Both the position numbers and the translations under genes were made by a program. Shown here piece after piece: positions 1-10,899 of a DNA stretch of 64,000 nt. The DNA is from Afipia sp. (GTDB taxonomy: Bacteria; Pseudomonadota; Alphaproteobacteria; Rhizobiales; Xanthobacteraceae), in the NCBI GenBank assembly GCA_017308575.1, contig JAFKEQ010000002.1:122832-186831 (forward strand). The letters run 5' to 3'. Every line of letters starts with the position of its first letter. Positions within the stretch are counted from its first letter, which is position 1. The notes beneath the pieces are model-generated. The model saw only the letters and a list, made by a program, of their open reading frames with translations. It searched no databases and was not told where the DNA came from.

Positions 1-431
1 CGCGCGCAATCGTGCGCATTCGGGAGATCGCAGAAACAGGCGGTGTCGATGAGATCATGGTGGGTCTGAACGACCTGAGGCTGTCGATGAAACTTCGCGG
101 GTTTGAACTTTTGTGCTCGCCTCTCATGAGCATGCTCGCAAAAACCGTGAGAGGCAGCGGGAAAAGGTTTTCGTTTGGCGGCTTAGGACGACACGATGAC
201 ACGACCTTGCCGCTAAATCCGGATCTTCTCTATGCGCAATATCCACGTCTCGGCGCGACCGGAGCATGGCTTTCCCGATCGTTTTTCCGAAGTCCGCCTG
301 CAGGCTGGACGATGGGAAATGGAGTGAAGACGTTAAGGGCGCGTCTGTCGTTCTGGGCCATGCAATCCGAACATGACCTTATCCGCGCCACACGCGACCT
401 CGTCCTTCAGTCCCTAAATTCTGATACCTAA
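1..431 (+). CDS. HpcH/HpaI aldolase-like protein, C-terminal part (5' end outside window)
   Basis: The reading frame is open from the first full codon at position 3, so the gene starts before the window; the GTG at 12 is only an internal valine. About 140 residues are visible. The stretch GGVDEIMVGLNDLRLS resembles the strand of HpcH/HpaI aldolases (phosphoenolpyruvate/pyruvate-domain fold) that carries a conserved Asp in the metal and substrate pocket, and the later PRLGATGAWLSRSFF fits the last barrel segment. Such proteins cleave or form C-C bonds next to a pyruvate enolate, and related ones occur in polysaccharide gene clusters. The 3' end overlaps the convergent glycosyltransferase gene by 18 bp. 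The family call is a resemblance read by eye; the substrate is unknown. Confidence 0.45.
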   Translation, partial: RAIVRIREIAETGGVDEIMVGLNDLRLSMKLRGFELLCSPLMSMLAKTVRGSGKRFSFGGLGRHDDTTLPLNPDLLYAQYPRLGATGAWLSRSFFRSPPAGWTMGNGVKTLRARLSFWAMQSEHDLIRATRDLVLQSLNSDT

Positions 432-1253
432 AAATCTCAGGAATTGTCGCCACCTCGTACGCGGAAGCTTCCGCCACACGTCGGCGCCCGGATGATTGCT
501 TCCATCCCAGTGGCCGAGCCTGACATCAACGGCTGACCGCTCAATATCGGCCCAGTTCTCACGCAAGGCGGCGTCAGACCACGTGTATTGAATGCCCCAG
601 TTGTTCTGGATGTCTTTTGAACGTTGCCGCGCGAGATAGAGTTTATGACGGGAGACGACACGCTCGAAGTCCAGATAGTGGAAGTGAAACAGAAGCAGCT
701 GATCCGTTTTGGGCGCCAATATGAGACCTGAAAGCTTTCCGCGATGGCGGCCATGAGCGAAGTTAGTTTCAGAAATCTTGTCGGGATTGAAAATGCCGAC
801 TTTCGTACAGGAGCGCGACGGCGCGCCTGTCGTACAGATGTCGAACAATGTTTCTTCCGAGTGGCTCGGGAAGGAATTCGAAATCATCTCAAATCCCAGA
901 GCGGGTATCACCGTCACTGAATTGTTCCGGCATTCCTGCAGATAAACGAGAATTTCGGGATGATAGAGATGCTCGTCCAGGTCGGTAAGAACCACCCAAT
1001 CCGCTTCCCCGCGGGATTCTTTCCAGATTTCGTTTTGAAGGCGGCGCTGTGATTCCACGCGAGATTGAGGGTCTGAAAGCGGCGGCTGTGATCTGATCAC
1101 CACGCGAGGATGAGCGCGAAGCAAATCTATCGAGCCATCATCCGAGCCATCATCGTAGATGTAATACCGATCTACCCAGGAATCGTAGTGCTTGAAGAAG
1201 AACGGCAGCATATGTGCATCGTTCCAGCACCGGGTGTAGAGATGAATAATCAT
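414..1253 (-). CDS. Glycosyltransferase family 2-like protein
   Basis: 279 residues. The N-terminus (IIHLYTRCWNDAHMLPFFFKHY, then DRYYIYDDGSDDGS) has the layout of the GT-A glycosyltransferases in Pfam Glyco_tranf_2_4, where a short conserved lead-in precedes the nucleotide-binding strand. VVLTDLDEHLYHP near residue 95 supplies the acidic DxD-like motif that holds the metal and sugar nucleotide. There is no signal peptide or membrane segment, so it probably works on the cytoplasmic side of envelope or exopolysaccharide synthesis. Codon use is less GC-biased than in housekeeping genes further on. The gene converges on the aldolase-like gene and could belong to a surface polysaccharide cluster extending left of the window. 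Donor and acceptor cannot be told. Confidence 0.7.
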   Translation of the reverse strand: MIIHLYTRCWNDAHMLPFFFKHYDSWVDRYYIYDDGSDDGSIDLLRAHPRVVIRSQPPLSDPQSRVESQRRLQNEIWKESRGEADWVVLTDLDEHLYHPEILVYLQECRNNSVTVIPALGFEMISNSFPSHSEETLFDICTTGAPSRSCTKVGIFNPDKISETNFAHGRHRGKLSGLILAPKTDQLLLFHFHYLDFERVVSRHKLYLARQRSKDIQNNWGIQYTWSDAALRENWADIERSAVDVRLGHWDGSNHPGADVWRKLPRTRWRQFLRFLGIRI

Positions 1254-1703
1254 GTTAAAATCAGAAGCCTTTCCTTCAACTCATGCGTCTTGGGAGAAAT
1301 GGCATCGAGCAGAAATTTCTTTATCTCGGTTGCGAGAATATGATCTCGCTCTCACAGACATCCAGCGAAGCAATGATGACGCGTGCTTTTTAACATCGCC
1401 CGTGATTCTACCGTGAGAGTTTCCGACCAAGGAAGCATCGGGCGGAATAACATCCATCAATGCGCGGAAGCTTGCGTAACGCCAACGCCCGGCGAGGGCC
1501 ACTCTCGGAGAGGAGATTTTAGCGTCGATAAAGAACCTCATGGGATTGTAGCCCGTCCCGCGATGGATTTCCACCGTCCGGCAAAATCGGGCTCGGGGCT
1601 GTCATCGTTCCAATGGCAATAAGTGAGCCAGGATCGCGCGTCGGACATCGCCGCAGTTGCCCGAACCTGTCACCCCATCAGCCAGAGAGTCCGTTGTCGC
1701 CTG
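1254..1703. other. Gene-poor spacer of about 450 bp
   Basis: No convincing gene is seen. A 97-codon minus-strand frame (1281-1574) exists upstream of the glycosyltransferase, but it has no recognisable motif, and a neighbouring minus-strand frame also reads some protein-like text. The stretch may hold a decayed gene plus the promoter of the glycosyltransferase. No clear terminator or repeat was found. Confidence 0.4.
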
Positions 1704-4103
1704 TCAGGCCGACCGCGCGATCAGCATGGACACTTCGTCCCCGGCCACTTCGTCGGTGTGGGTCAGCGTCGTGAAGGTGGAGATCGGGGCAGGCCGTCCG
1801 ACCAGATAGCCCTGAACCTCGTTGCACGCTTCCGTCTGCAGGAACGCCAATTCCGCCGGGGTCTCGACGCCTTCCGCCAGTACGGGCAGGCCGAGGCCGC
1901 GGCCGAGACCGAGCACGGCGCGCACGATGGCGGCGGCCTGCGCGTTGGTGTCCACCGATTTGATGAAAGAGCCGTCGATCTTGATCTTGTCGAACGGGAA
2001 CGCGCGCAGGTTGGAGAGCGACGAATAACCCGTGCCGAAATCGTCCATTGCGATCTGGACGCCCAGTGCCTTGATCTGGCGGAGCGCGGTGAGCGCGCGG
2101 TTGAAATCGCGGATCAGCGCCGTTTCGGTGATCTCGAGTTCGAGCCGCTTCGGAGACAGGCCGGTCTCGAGCAGGACTTCGTGCACGAGATGGACGAAGT
2201 TCTCGTTGTAGATTTGAACCGCCGAGACGTTCACCGCGACGGTCAGCGGCTTTTCCCAGCTTGCGGCCTGTTTGCAGGCTTCGCGCAGTACCCATTCGCC
2301 GATCGGCAGGATGGCGCCGGTTTCTTCCGCGACCGGAATGAAGACGGCAGGTGAAATCGGACCGCGCGTCTTGTGCGTCCAGCGCAGCAGCGCTTCGAAG
2401 CCGACCACGGTGCGGGTCTGGATATCTTCCTGCGGCTGATAGACCAGCTTGAATTCGCCGCGGGCAATGGCCTGGCGCAGATCGTGTTCGAGAACCCGGC
2501 GATCGTGAACCTCCGCGCCCATCTTCGCTTCGAAGAAGCGATAGGTGGAGCGTCCCTCCATCTTGGCGCGATAGAGCGCCGTGTCCGCATGGGACAGCAG
2601 CACCTCGCGGTTGGTCGCGTCATCCGGGCAAATGGCGATGCCGATGCTGCAGGAGATCGCGTTGTCGCTTTGTGTTGCGTCCGACCCGAGGGCCTCGAGA
2701 ATCTGTTCGGCAAGCTTGCCGGCGGCCGCAGGGCCTGACAGATCGGGCACAAGGACGGCGAATTCATCGCCGCCGAGACGCGCGACCATGCAGGCCGGGT
2801 CGAGAATGGCGCTGACCCGCGAAGCGACGGTCTTCAGCACCTTGTCGCCCGTGGCGTGTCCGAACAGATCGTTGACTTCCTTGAACCTGTCGAGATCGAA
2901 GCAGAGGACCGCAAGGCGCTTGCCGCTGGTGGACGATGCGCTGATTTCCTGATCGAGCCGCGCATGGAACGTGCCGCGGTTCGGCAGCGATGTGAGCGCA
3001 TCGTGATGGGCAAGATAACGGATGTGCTGTTCGGCCTGCTTGCGGGCCTGCAGATCGCGAACGGCGATGACGTGATGGGCATGTCCGGCGAAATCGATCG
3101 GACGCAGGATCATCTCGACCGGAATGACGGAGCCGTCGATATGCCGCAATTCGGCTTCAACGGGCTGGTTTGGGCTCGCAAACAGCTTGGTGCGGGTGTC
3201 GCCGTTGGGAATGAAAGTGTCCAGCCTGGTGCCGATGAGGGCGTCGGAGGTCGATCCGACGAGCGTGGCAAAAGAGTGATTGACGGTGACGGCGACCTCG
3301 CCATCGCAGACCAGAAGTCCTTCGACGGCCGCATTGGCAAGACCGCGCATGCGATCGGCTTCGAGTGCGGAGCGCCGCTGGTCACGGATGTCCAGCGCGA
3401 GGCCCGCGAGGGCAAGAAGGATCACGGTGAAGCTTGCGATCGCGACGCCGACTGCCAGCCACGTCGAAGGCAGGGCATTGGGCGATACCTTCATCGTCGG
3501 ATCAGGAATGATCGACACCGCACCCATCGCCGTGAAATGATGGCTGCAGATCGCGGCGGTGAGCAGCAGGGAGCCGGTGACCTTCCACTTCATCGAAGCA
3601 TCGCGAAGGCCCGCAGGCAACGCGGTGGCGCCGATCAGGGTGCCGAGCAAGATGGAGGCGACGACAAGCACAGGGTCCCACAGGACGGTGCCTTCGACCT
3701 CGAATGCGGCCATACCGAGATAATGCATGGTGGCGATTCCGCCGCCGACCACCGCGCCGCCGAACCAGAGACCGAAGCTGGAATTCTGCACCATCGCCAT
3801 CGCGAGACCGGCGCAGGTCAAAACGATCGCGGCGGCGAGCGAAAGAGCGGTCAGGGCGATGTTGTAGCCGCTTGGAATGCCGGGCGAGAACGCGAGCATG
3901 GCGATGAAGTGCGTGGACCAGATGCCGAAGCCGGTCGAGATCGCCGACACCACGAGCCAGACATGGCGCATGTGGCCCGTCGACGCGCGGGCGTGCCGGA
4001 GCAGGTTGATGGCTGCGAAGGATGAGAGGGCGCAAATGACGGCGGCAAGAGTAACCAGCCGCAAGTCATGGGCGGCGGCGATACAGTTATAGACCTTGAG
4101 CAT
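1704..4103 (-). CDS. Membrane MHYT-PAS-GGDEF-EAL cyclic di-GMP enzyme
   Basis: 799 residues from the ATG at 4103; a GTG 18 bp upstream is an alternative. Residues 1-235 form the seven-helix MHYT sensor, with the three expected motifs STHFIAM, TMHYLGM and SHHFTAM, thought to bind a metal and sense a diatomic gas or redox state. A PAS-like region follows (about 255-345), then a GGDEF domain with an intact LGGDEF motif (444-448), then an EAL domain with the signature intact (FEALLRW near 570, ITET, DDFGTGYSSL, EGVET). Diguanylate cyclase and phosphodiesterase activities are therefore both possible. The RxxD inhibitory site normally just ahead of GGDEF is absent (DPAC stands there), so product inhibition is not expected. 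It stands alone. Confidence 0.93.
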   Translation of the reverse strand: MLKVYNCIAAAHDLRLVTLAAVICALSSFAAINLLRHARASTGHMRHVWLVVSAISTGFGIWSTHFIAMLAFSPGIPSGYNIALTALSLAAAIVLTCAGLAMAMVQNSSFGLWFGGAVVGGGIATMHYLGMAAFEVEGTVLWDPVLVVASILLGTLIGATALPAGLRDASMKWKVTGSLLLTAAICSHHFTAMGAVSIIPDPTMKVSPNALPSTWLAVGVAIASFTVILLALAGLALDIRDQRRSALEADRMRGLANAAVEGLLVCDGEVAVTVNHSFATLVGSTSDALIGTRLDTFIPNGDTRTKLFASPNQPVEAELRHIDGSVIPVEMILRPIDFAGHAHHVIAVRDLQARKQAEQHIRYLAHHDALTSLPNRGTFHARLDQEISASSTSGKRLAVLCFDLDRFKEVNDLFGHATGDKVLKTVASRVSAILDPACMVARLGGDEFAVLVPDLSGPAAAGKLAEQILEALGSDATQSDNAISCSIGIAICPDDATNREVLLSHADTALYRAKMEGRSTYRFFEAKMGAEVHDRRVLEHDLRQAIARGEFKLVYQPQEDIQTRTVVGFEALLRWTHKTRGPISPAVFIPVAEETGAILPIGEWVLREACKQAASWEKPLTVAVNVSAVQIYNENFVHLVHEVLLETGLSPKRLELEITETALIRDFNRALTALRQIKALGVQIAMDDFGTGYSSLSNLRAFPFDKIKIDGSFIKSVDTNAQAAAIVRAVLGLGRGLGLPVLAEGVETPAELAFLQTEACNEVQGYLVGRPAPISTFTTLTHTDEVAGDEVSMLIARSA

Positions 4104-4345
4104 TCTGCGACCTGCGAGCACGCGAGACGAAATTCTTCTGGTCGCGGACCTACGGGTTCTTCCGTAAGAACAGGTAAATCGGGAAGGCGCGCATCGTCCA
4201 CGCGGCAGAGCAGATCGCCGTCGCGCAAGTTCGCCAAGCGAACGCGTGGAAGTTAGCCTTATAAATCAGTCATTTTTGACGATGATTAAAATTGTCAGGC
4301 GCTAACGCGCGGTAAACCATCGCATGCAATCGCATGCGAGTGCTG

Positions 4346-4621
4346 TCATCGGTCCGCGCGGCTCACCACGTCCATCAGCTCGGCAATCTTGCGCCGCTGG
4401 TCGGCCTTGTCGCCCGATGTAATCGCGTGTTCGACACAGTGCGCGACATGATCGCGCAGGATTTCCTCCTCGACCCGCCGCAGAGCGGCGCGGGCCGCCG
4501 CGATCTGCGTGACGATATCGATGCAGTAGCGATCGTCCTCGACCATGTTCGCAAGACCGCGAACCTGTCCTTCGATCCGTTTCAATCTTTTCAGGCAGGA
4601 CGCCTTGATCTCTTTGCGCAT
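4346..4621 (-). CDS. csoR: CsoR/FrmR-family metal-sensing repressor
   Basis: 91 residues, the usual size for this all-helical tetrameric DNA-binding family (DUF156). The sequence [17 protein letters not shown] is the family hallmark. A Cys in DRYCIDIV and the pair His/Cys in HVAHCVEH match the Cys-His-Cys set that binds Cu(I) in CsoR; metal binding releases the operator. It is divergent from the copper ATPase gene with a dyad between them, so it most likely represses both genes until copper rises. RcnR- or FrmR-like specificity (Ni/Co or formaldehyde) is less likely because of the Cys-His-Cys pattern and the neighbouring copper pump. Confidence 0.85.
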   Translation of the reverse strand: MRKEIKASCLKRLKRIEGQVRGLANMVEDDRYCIDIVTQIAAARAALRRVEEEILRDHVAHCVEHAITSGDKADQRRKIAELMDVVSRADR

Positions 4622-4631
4622 GCCGTACTAT

Positions 4632-4648
4632 ATACCCCTATGGGGTAT
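4632..4648. promoter_or_regulatory. CsoR-type operator between csoR and the copper ATPase gene
   Basis: The inverted repeat ATACCCC-TAT-GGGGTAT lies between the divergent starts at 4621 and 4671. G/C-tract dyads flanked by TA are the known operator form of CsoR-family repressors, so one site could control both directions. Confidence 0.8.
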
Positions 4649-4670
4649 CAATGGCAAGTGGAGAACGGCC

Positions 4671-7097
4671 GTGGCGTCTGCGGAGCATGGGGGCAAGAGC
4701 GGCGGCTGCTGCGGCGGTCACGGGACCAAGGGGCACGACGGGCGCGACCACGCAGGGCACGTGCATGGCCCTGCCTGCAATCATGGTGCACAGGACAACG
4801 GCGCGACACAGGCGATCGATCCGGTCTGCGGCATGACGGTCACCATCGCGACGGCCAAGCACCGCTTTGCCTACGAGGGGCAGGATTATTTCTTCTGCTC
4901 CGCGGGCTGCCGCACGAAGTTCGAAGCCGAGCCGGAGAAATTTCTCGCGCCGAAATCGGAGCGGGACGAGGAGAAAATGCCGGAAGGCACGATCTACACA
5001 TGCCCGATGCATCCCGAGATCCGTCAGGTCGGTCCGGGGAGTTGCCCGATCTGCGGCATGGCGCTGGAGCCGGAAACCGTCTCCCTCGACGACAAGCCGG
5101 ATCCCGAACTGATCGACATGACGCGGCGGTTCTGGATCGCGCTGGCACTAACGCTGCCCGTATTCGTCATCGAAATGACCGCGCATCTCGGCGGCGTGCA
5201 TCTGCTGCCGCCGCAGACGTCGAACTGGGTGTCCTTCGCGCTGGCGACGCCTGTCGTGCTATGGGCGGGCTGGCCGTTTTTCCAGCGCGGCTGGCAGTCG
5301 CTCAAAACGCGCAACCTCAACATGTTCACGCTGATCGCCATGGGGACGGGCGTGGCCTATCTCTACAGCGTGGTGGCGACGCTTGCGCCGCAGGTGTTTC
5401 CCGATGCGTTCCGCGATCATCATGGCGCGGTCGCGGTGTATTTCGAGGCGGCGGCCGTCATCACCGTTCTGGTGCTGCTCGGACAGGTGCTGGAATTGCG
5501 CGCCCGCGCGCAGACGTCGGGCGCGATCCGTGCCCTGCTCGGCCTCGCGCCGAAGACGGCGCGCCGCATCGGCGCGAGCGGTGACGAAGACATCGAGATC
5601 GAGGCCATCGCGGTCGGCGATCTGCTTCGCGTGCGGCCGGGTGAGAAAATCCCGGTCGATGGCGTAGTCACCGAAGGCACGTCCTTGGTCGATGAATCCC
5701 TTGTCACCGGCGAAGCCATGCCGGTGAAGAAGGCCGAGGGCGCGCAGGTGATCGGCGGCACCGTGAATCAGAGCGGCGGTCTTGTGATCCGCGCCGAGAA
5801 GATCGGCCGCGACACCATGCTGGCGCGCATCGTCGATCTGGTGGCGCGGGCGCAACGCTCGCGCGCGCCGGTGCAACGGCTCGCCGATCAGGTGGCGGGC
5901 TGGTTCGTGCCGCTGGTGATTGCCGCTGCGCTGCTGGCGTTTGCGGCGTGGGCGATGTTCGGGCCGCAGCCGCGGCTGGCCTATGCGCTGGTGGCGGCGG
6001 TGACGGTGCTGATCATCGCATGCCCCTGCGCGCTCGGCCTCGCCACGCCGATGTCGATCATGGTCGGCGTCGGGCGCGGTGCGCGGTCCGGCATTCTCAT
6101 TCGTGATGCCGAAGCGCTGGAACGGATGGAGAAGGTCGATACCCTGGTGATCGACAAGACCGGCACGCTCACCGAGGGCAAACCCAAAGTGGTTGCGGTG
6201 CTGCCCGCGCATGGCGTCGCGCGCGACGACCTGCTCCGTCTGGCCGCGAGCGTGGAGCGCGGCAGCGAGCATCCGCTGGCCTTTGCGATCCTGAATGCCG
6301 CGAAGGCGGACAATCTCGAGCTGCGCGATGTGCAGAATTTCGACTCGCCCGCCGGCAAGGGCGCGAGCGGTACGGTCGACGGCCGCCGCATCGTGCTCGG
6401 CAATGCGGTCATTATGCAGCAGTCGAATATCGACACTTCGGCGCTGGAGACGGACGCACGCGATCAGCGCGAAGGCGGCGCAACGGCGATCTATGTCGCC
6501 ATCGACGGCCGCGCCGCCGGTGTCATCGCGGTCGCCGATCCGGTCAAGCCGAGTGCCCCGGAGGCTTTGAAGCAACTGCGCGCCAACGGATTGCGGATCG
6601 TCATGCTGACAGGCGACAACCGGACGACGGCGCAGGCAGTGGCGAAGACCCTCGACATCACGGAGGTTGAAGCCGACGTGTTGCCCGAGCGCAAAAGCGA
6701 TGTCGTCTCAAAGCTGCGCGGCGAGGGCCGCGTAGTGGCGATGGCGGGCGACGGCATCAACGATGCGCCAGCGCTGGCCGCCGCCGATGTCGGCATCGCC
6801 ATGGGCAGCGGCACGGATGTGGCCATCGAGAGCGCCGGCATTACGTTGCTGCGCGGCGACCTGATGGGGCTGGTGGAAGCGCGCCGCCTGTCGCAGGCGA
6901 CCATGCGCAACATTCGGCAGAACCTCGCCTTCGCGTTCCTCTACAACGCGGCGGGCATTCCGGTGGCTGCTGGCGTGCTTTATCCGGTGTTCGGCATCCT
7001 GCTGTCGCCGATGCTGGGCGCGGCGGCAATGGCGCTGTCGTCGGTCAGTGTGATCGGCAATGCATTGCGGCTGTCGCGCGCAAGGTTGCGCCACTGA
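4671..7097 (+). CDS. copA: Copper-translocating P1B-type ATPase with YHS and heavy-metal-binding N-terminus
   Basis: 808 residues from the GTG at 4671, chosen because GGAGA sits 7 nt upstream and because longer starts would run through the operator and into csoR. The N-terminus is rich in His and Cys (1-40). A YHS domain follows (about 50-95, DPVCGM), then a small CPMHP...CPICGM metal-binding domain (109-135); there is no ferredoxin-like HMA domain. The ATPase core is intact: actuator TGEA (about 346), transmembrane CPC (451-453), phosphorylation site DKTGTLT (about 495), SEHP, TGDN and GDGINDAP. The CPC motif predicts Cu(I)/Ag(I) export from the cytoplasm. It is divergent from csoR and ends before a strong terminator. 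Confidence 0.92.
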   Translation: MASAEHGGKSGGCCGGHGTKGHDGRDHAGHVHGPACNHGAQDNGATQAIDPVCGMTVTIATAKHRFAYEGQDYFFCSAGCRTKFEAEPEKFLAPKSERDEEKMPEGTIYTCPMHPEIRQVGPGSCPICGMALEPETVSLDDKPDPELIDMTRRFWIALALTLPVFVIEMTAHLGGVHLLPPQTSNWVSFALATPVVLWAGWPFFQRGWQSLKTRNLNMFTLIAMGTGVAYLYSVVATLAPQVFPDAFRDHHGAVAVYFEAAAVITVLVLLGQVLELRARAQTSGAIRALLGLAPKTARRIGASGDEDIEIEAIAVGDLLRVRPGEKIPVDGVVTEGTSLVDESLVTGEAMPVKKAEGAQVIGGTVNQSGGLVIRAEKIGRDTMLARIVDLVARAQRSRAPVQRLADQVAGWFVPLVIAAALLAFAAWAMFGPQPRLAYALVAAVTVLIIACPCALGLATPMSIMVGVGRGARSGILIRDAEALERMEKVDTLVIDKTGTLTEGKPKVVAVLPAHGVARDDLLRLAASVERGSEHPLAFAILNAAKADNLELRDVQNFDSPAGKGASGTVDGRRIVLGNAVIMQQSNIDTSALETDARDQREGGATAIYVAIDGRAAGVIAVADPVKPSAPEALKQLRANGLRIVMLTGDNRTTAQAVAKTLDITEVEADVLPERKSDVVSKLRGEGRVVAMAGDGINDAPALAAADVGIAMGSGTDVAIESAGITLLRGDLMGLVEARRLSQATMRNIRQNLAFAFLYNAAGIPVAAGVLYPVFGILLSPMLGAAAMALSSVSVIGNALRLSRARLRH

Positions 7098-7115
7098 CTG
7101 ATTGATCAAGAAAAA

Positions 7116-7150
7116 AGGCCGGGCTGAGAAGCCCGGCCTGTTTAGTTTTT
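7116..7150 (+). terminator. Rho-independent terminator after copA
   Basis: The 9-bp stem AGGCCGGGC/GCCCGGCCT has a six-base loop (7125-7130) and is followed by GTTTAGTTTTT. Confidence 0.85.
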
Positions 7151-7353
7151 GGCCACGTGAGGCCGACACAATCACCTTCCAAGAGGGATAACCGAACACG
7201 CGCGCCGCTGGAGGAGGGGGACAATAAGCAGCGTGCTCATTCAGTGTAGGTGAAGTATGGGCCCCGAACTCCCATGCGGACAACGCCGATCCCGGAATGT
7301 CAGTCATGCCGGAAGCGGGATGCTCAAACGGCTGTTTGAACCGGATTTTGCCT

Positions 7354-8277
7354 TTAGCCCGGCCAGCGCTGCGCTTTGCTCACAATGAAATCACGGAACG
7401 CCTGGACGCGCGCCACCGACTTCAGTTCTTCCGGATAAACAAAATATGTATCCAATTGAATTGAATCCGATTCGCCGAACAGCTGCACCAGCGTGTTGGT
7501 ATCCTCGATCAGATAGTCCGGCAGCGCTGCGATGCCGAGGCCCTGCTGGCAGGCCCGCACTAGGCCCAAGATGTTGTTGACCCGGAATGTCGGTTCGCGC
7601 GGGCCGGAACCGTTGCGTCCGGCCTCGACCAGCCAGTTCCGGTTCTGCAGATGCTGGGGAACATTCTGGTCGCTGAGGATGATGATGCGGTGCGCGTCCA
7701 GTTCATCCAGCGTGCGAGGCGTGCCATGGCGCTTGATGTATTCCGGCGAGCAATAGGCGTGAAAGCCCATCGAGAACAGCTTGCGCTGGATCAGGTCCGG
7801 CTGGGTCGGCTGGCGGGTGCGGATCGCGACGTCGGCCTCGCGCATAGACAAGTCGAGTTCTTCGTCGGTCACGATCAGCGAAATACGGATGTCGGGATAC
7901 AGCGCGGTGAACTCGCCGAGACGGGGAATCAGCCAATTGATGCCGACGCCCGGCGTCGTTGTGACCTTGAGGTCCCCGCTCGGCCGCTCGCGGCTGTCGG
8001 TGAGTTTGGCGCGTGCCGCCTGCAACTGCATGAAGACGTCGTGGGCGGTGCGAAACAGCAGGTCGCCCTGCTCGGTGAGGATCAGGCCGCGGGCGTGGCG
8101 GTGAAACAGCGACACCGCGAGTTCCTGTTCCAGTGCGCTGACCTGCCGCGACACCGCAGATTGCGAGAGGCCAAGCTGCTCACCCGCATGGGTAAAGCTG
8201 CCAGCCTCCGCCGCGGCATGAAAAACCTTCAGCTTGTCCCAATCCATATCGCTCAATCCATCGCGTGTTCTTGGCAT
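7354..8277 (-). CDS. LysR-family transcriptional regulator
   Basis: 307 residues. The winged helix-turn-helix is at the N-terminus (FHAAAEAGSFTHAGEQLGLS then QSAVSRQVSALE), and the remainder is the two-lobed periplasmic-binding-like effector domain. An alternative start is the ATG at 8247 (MDWDKL), ten codons in; the longer form is kept because the gene begins only 3 bp after the trxB stop, which suggests translational coupling. Co-transcription with thioredoxin reductase suggests a redox- or sulfur-related role, but the effector and targets cannot be read from sequence. Confidence 0.9.
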   Translation of the reverse strand: MPRTRDGLSDMDWDKLKVFHAAAEAGSFTHAGEQLGLSQSAVSRQVSALEQELAVSLFHRHARGLILTEQGDLLFRTAHDVFMQLQAARAKLTDSRERPSGDLKVTTTPGVGINWLIPRLGEFTALYPDIRISLIVTDEELDLSMREADVAIRTRQPTQPDLIQRKLFSMGFHAYCSPEYIKRHGTPRTLDELDAHRIIILSDQNVPQHLQNRNWLVEAGRNGSGPREPTFRVNNILGLVRACQQGLGIAALPDYLIEDTNTLVQLFGESDSIQLDTYFVYPEELKSVARVQAFRDFIVSKAQRWPG

Positions 8278-8280
8278 GTT

Positions 8281-9363
<1,083 letters not shown>

Positions 9364-9515
9364 CTATGCAAGATATGCAACCCATATCCTGCAATTTTCC
9401 CCAGCTCGGCGTGACCTAGCACAATGACGAAATAAAATTGCGCGATCATCGGCAGGTCGTTAGAACTGTGCCGGAATCGGCCGAAAAGCACCCGGCTACC
9501 AGGATCGGAAGACAC

Positions 9516-9998
9516 GTGACAAAGAGCCTTGATGACATCGATCTGAAGATTCTCTCTGAAATTCAGGCAGATGGCCGGATCACCAACGTGGAGTTAGCCA
9601 AGCGTGTCGGCATTTCGCCGCCGCCGTGCCTGCGCCGGGTCCGGACGCTGGAGGAGGAGGGTTACATCCGCGGCTACCGCGGATTGCTCGATCCGCCATC
9701 GCTCGGCTTCGACGTTACCGTGTTCGCCTCGGTCCATCTGTCCAGCCAGGCCGATGCAGACCTTCGCGCGTTTGAAGAGTTCGTGCGCGACGAGCCCCTG
9801 GTGCGCGAATGCTGGATGCTGTCGGGCGAAGTGGACTTCATCCTGAAATGCGTCGCGCCGGACATGGCGACCTTCCAGAACTTCGTCTCGCATCTCACCG
9901 CTGCGCCGCATGTGCGCAACGTGCGCACCTCGCTCGTGCTGCACAATTCCAAGAATGCGCCGGACGTGCCGCTGGAATTGAAAGTCCCGCAGGGCTGA
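9516..9998 (+). CDS. Lrp/AsnC-family transcriptional regulator
   Basis: 160 residues from the GTG at 9516 (VTKSLDDIDLKIL), the normal family start; an upstream frame adds 26 unconserved residues. The helix-turn-helix covers about residues 8-58 (RITNVELAKRVGISPPPCLR), and the RAM/ligand-binding domain follows (VTVFASVHL, GEVDFILKCVAPD). These proteins form octamers and respond to amino acids. Divergent placement from trxB suggests control of trxB or of itself, which is inference. Confidence 0.92.
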   Translation: MTKSLDDIDLKILSEIQADGRITNVELAKRVGISPPPCLRRVRTLEEEGYIRGYRGLLDPPSLGFDVTVFASVHLSSQADADLRAFEEFVRDEPLVRECWMLSGEVDFILKCVAPDMATFQNFVSHLTAAPHVRNVRTSLVLHNSKNAPDVPLELKVPQG

Positions 9999-10125
9999 GT
10001 TGCTGTCCGTCCTGCGTTCGCGCATAGCGCCCCACGCGATGGTGGACGTTTTCCTGCGCGCGACAACCTTCTAAAAGCCTTGTGCCGGGCGCTTCCCTCG
10101 CGCCCATTGCGTAAGGGGGCCGACG

Positions 10126-10881
10126 TTGACTTTGCTACAGATTGCCGTGCTGGCCGCGGCTGGCTTTGCCGCGGGTACGGTGAACGCCATTGCCGGGGGC
10201 GGCACGTTTCTGACCTTCGCCGCGCTGGTTTTCAGCGGCCTGCCGACGCTCGATGCCAACGCCACGAGTGCGGTGGCGCTGACGCCCGCCAATCTCGCCA
10301 GCGTTGCCGCCTACCGCTCGGAGGTCCGCACTTATTTTCGTGACATGATTCCGTTTTCGATCATCGGACTGATCGGCGGCGGTGTCGGTGCTGTCCTGCT
10401 GATCTGGCTCGGCGACAAGGGCTTTCGCCCGCTGGTGCCGTGGTTGCTGCTGCTCGCGACACTGCTGTTCGCCTTCAGCGCGCAGTTGCGTGCGTTCGTC
10501 GCGCCGTTTTCGCAAGGCTCGCATGGCGGCGCAAAGGTCGTCGCCTATGTTGTGATGAGCGTTGTTTCGATCTATGGCGGATTCTTCGGTGCCGGTGTCG
10601 GCATCATGATGCTGGCGGCGCTGGCGATCATCGAAAGCGGCGATTTTCACAAGGCCAACGCCACCAAGATTCTCGTGGCGTTCCTGATCCAGGTGGTGTC
10701 CGCGGGTTTGCTGATCGCGGGCGGTCTTGTGCACTGGCCGCAGGCGCTGGTCACGATCGCATCGTCGGCGCTGGGCGGCTATTACGGCGTGACTCTCGCG
10801 CGCTTGGTGCCGGAAAAAATAATCCGCGCCGCGGTGGTGACCGTCGGCGCGGTTTTGACGCTGATCTTCTTCCTCAAGTAG
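10126..10881 (+). CDS. TauE/SafE-family membrane transporter
   Basis: 251 residues from a TTG at 10126, preceded by AAGGGGG. About eight hydrophobic helices are visible. The repeated glycine-rich motifs (AAGFAAGTVNAIAGGG and GGFFGAGVGIMMLAAL) are characteristic of the TauE/SafE (DUF81) family, which exports sulfite, sulfoacetate or other small anions. The protein is inner membrane. No neighbouring sulfur gene fixes the substrate. Confidence 0.88.
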   Translation: MTLLQIAVLAAAGFAAGTVNAIAGGGTFLTFAALVFSGLPTLDANATSAVALTPANLASVAAYRSEVRTYFRDMIPFSIIGLIGGGVGAVLLIWLGDKGFRPLVPWLLLLATLLFAFSAQLRAFVAPFSQGSHGGAKVVAYVVMSVVSIYGGFFGAGVGIMMLAALAIIESGDFHKANATKILVAFLIQVVSAGLLIAGGLVHWPQALVTIASSALGGYYGVTLARLVPEKIIRAAVVTVGAVLTLIFFLK

Positions 10882-10899
10882 CCGTCAGGCCTTCGGCAG

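Noticed and set aside
1281..1574. 97-codon minus-strand frame upstream of the first glycosyltransferase
   Set aside because: No motif, no clear ribosome binding site, and an adjacent frame looks equally protein-like; at best a gene remnant.
2856..4025. 389-codon plus-strand frame opposite the MHYT-GGDEF-EAL gene
   Set aside because: Same cause: antisense frame in a GC-rich gene, with no family features.
4319..4341. CGCATGCAATCGCATGCG repeat before the CsoR gene's end
   Set aside because: Short direct/inverted repeat next to the convergent gene ends; no tail of T residues and no obvious role.
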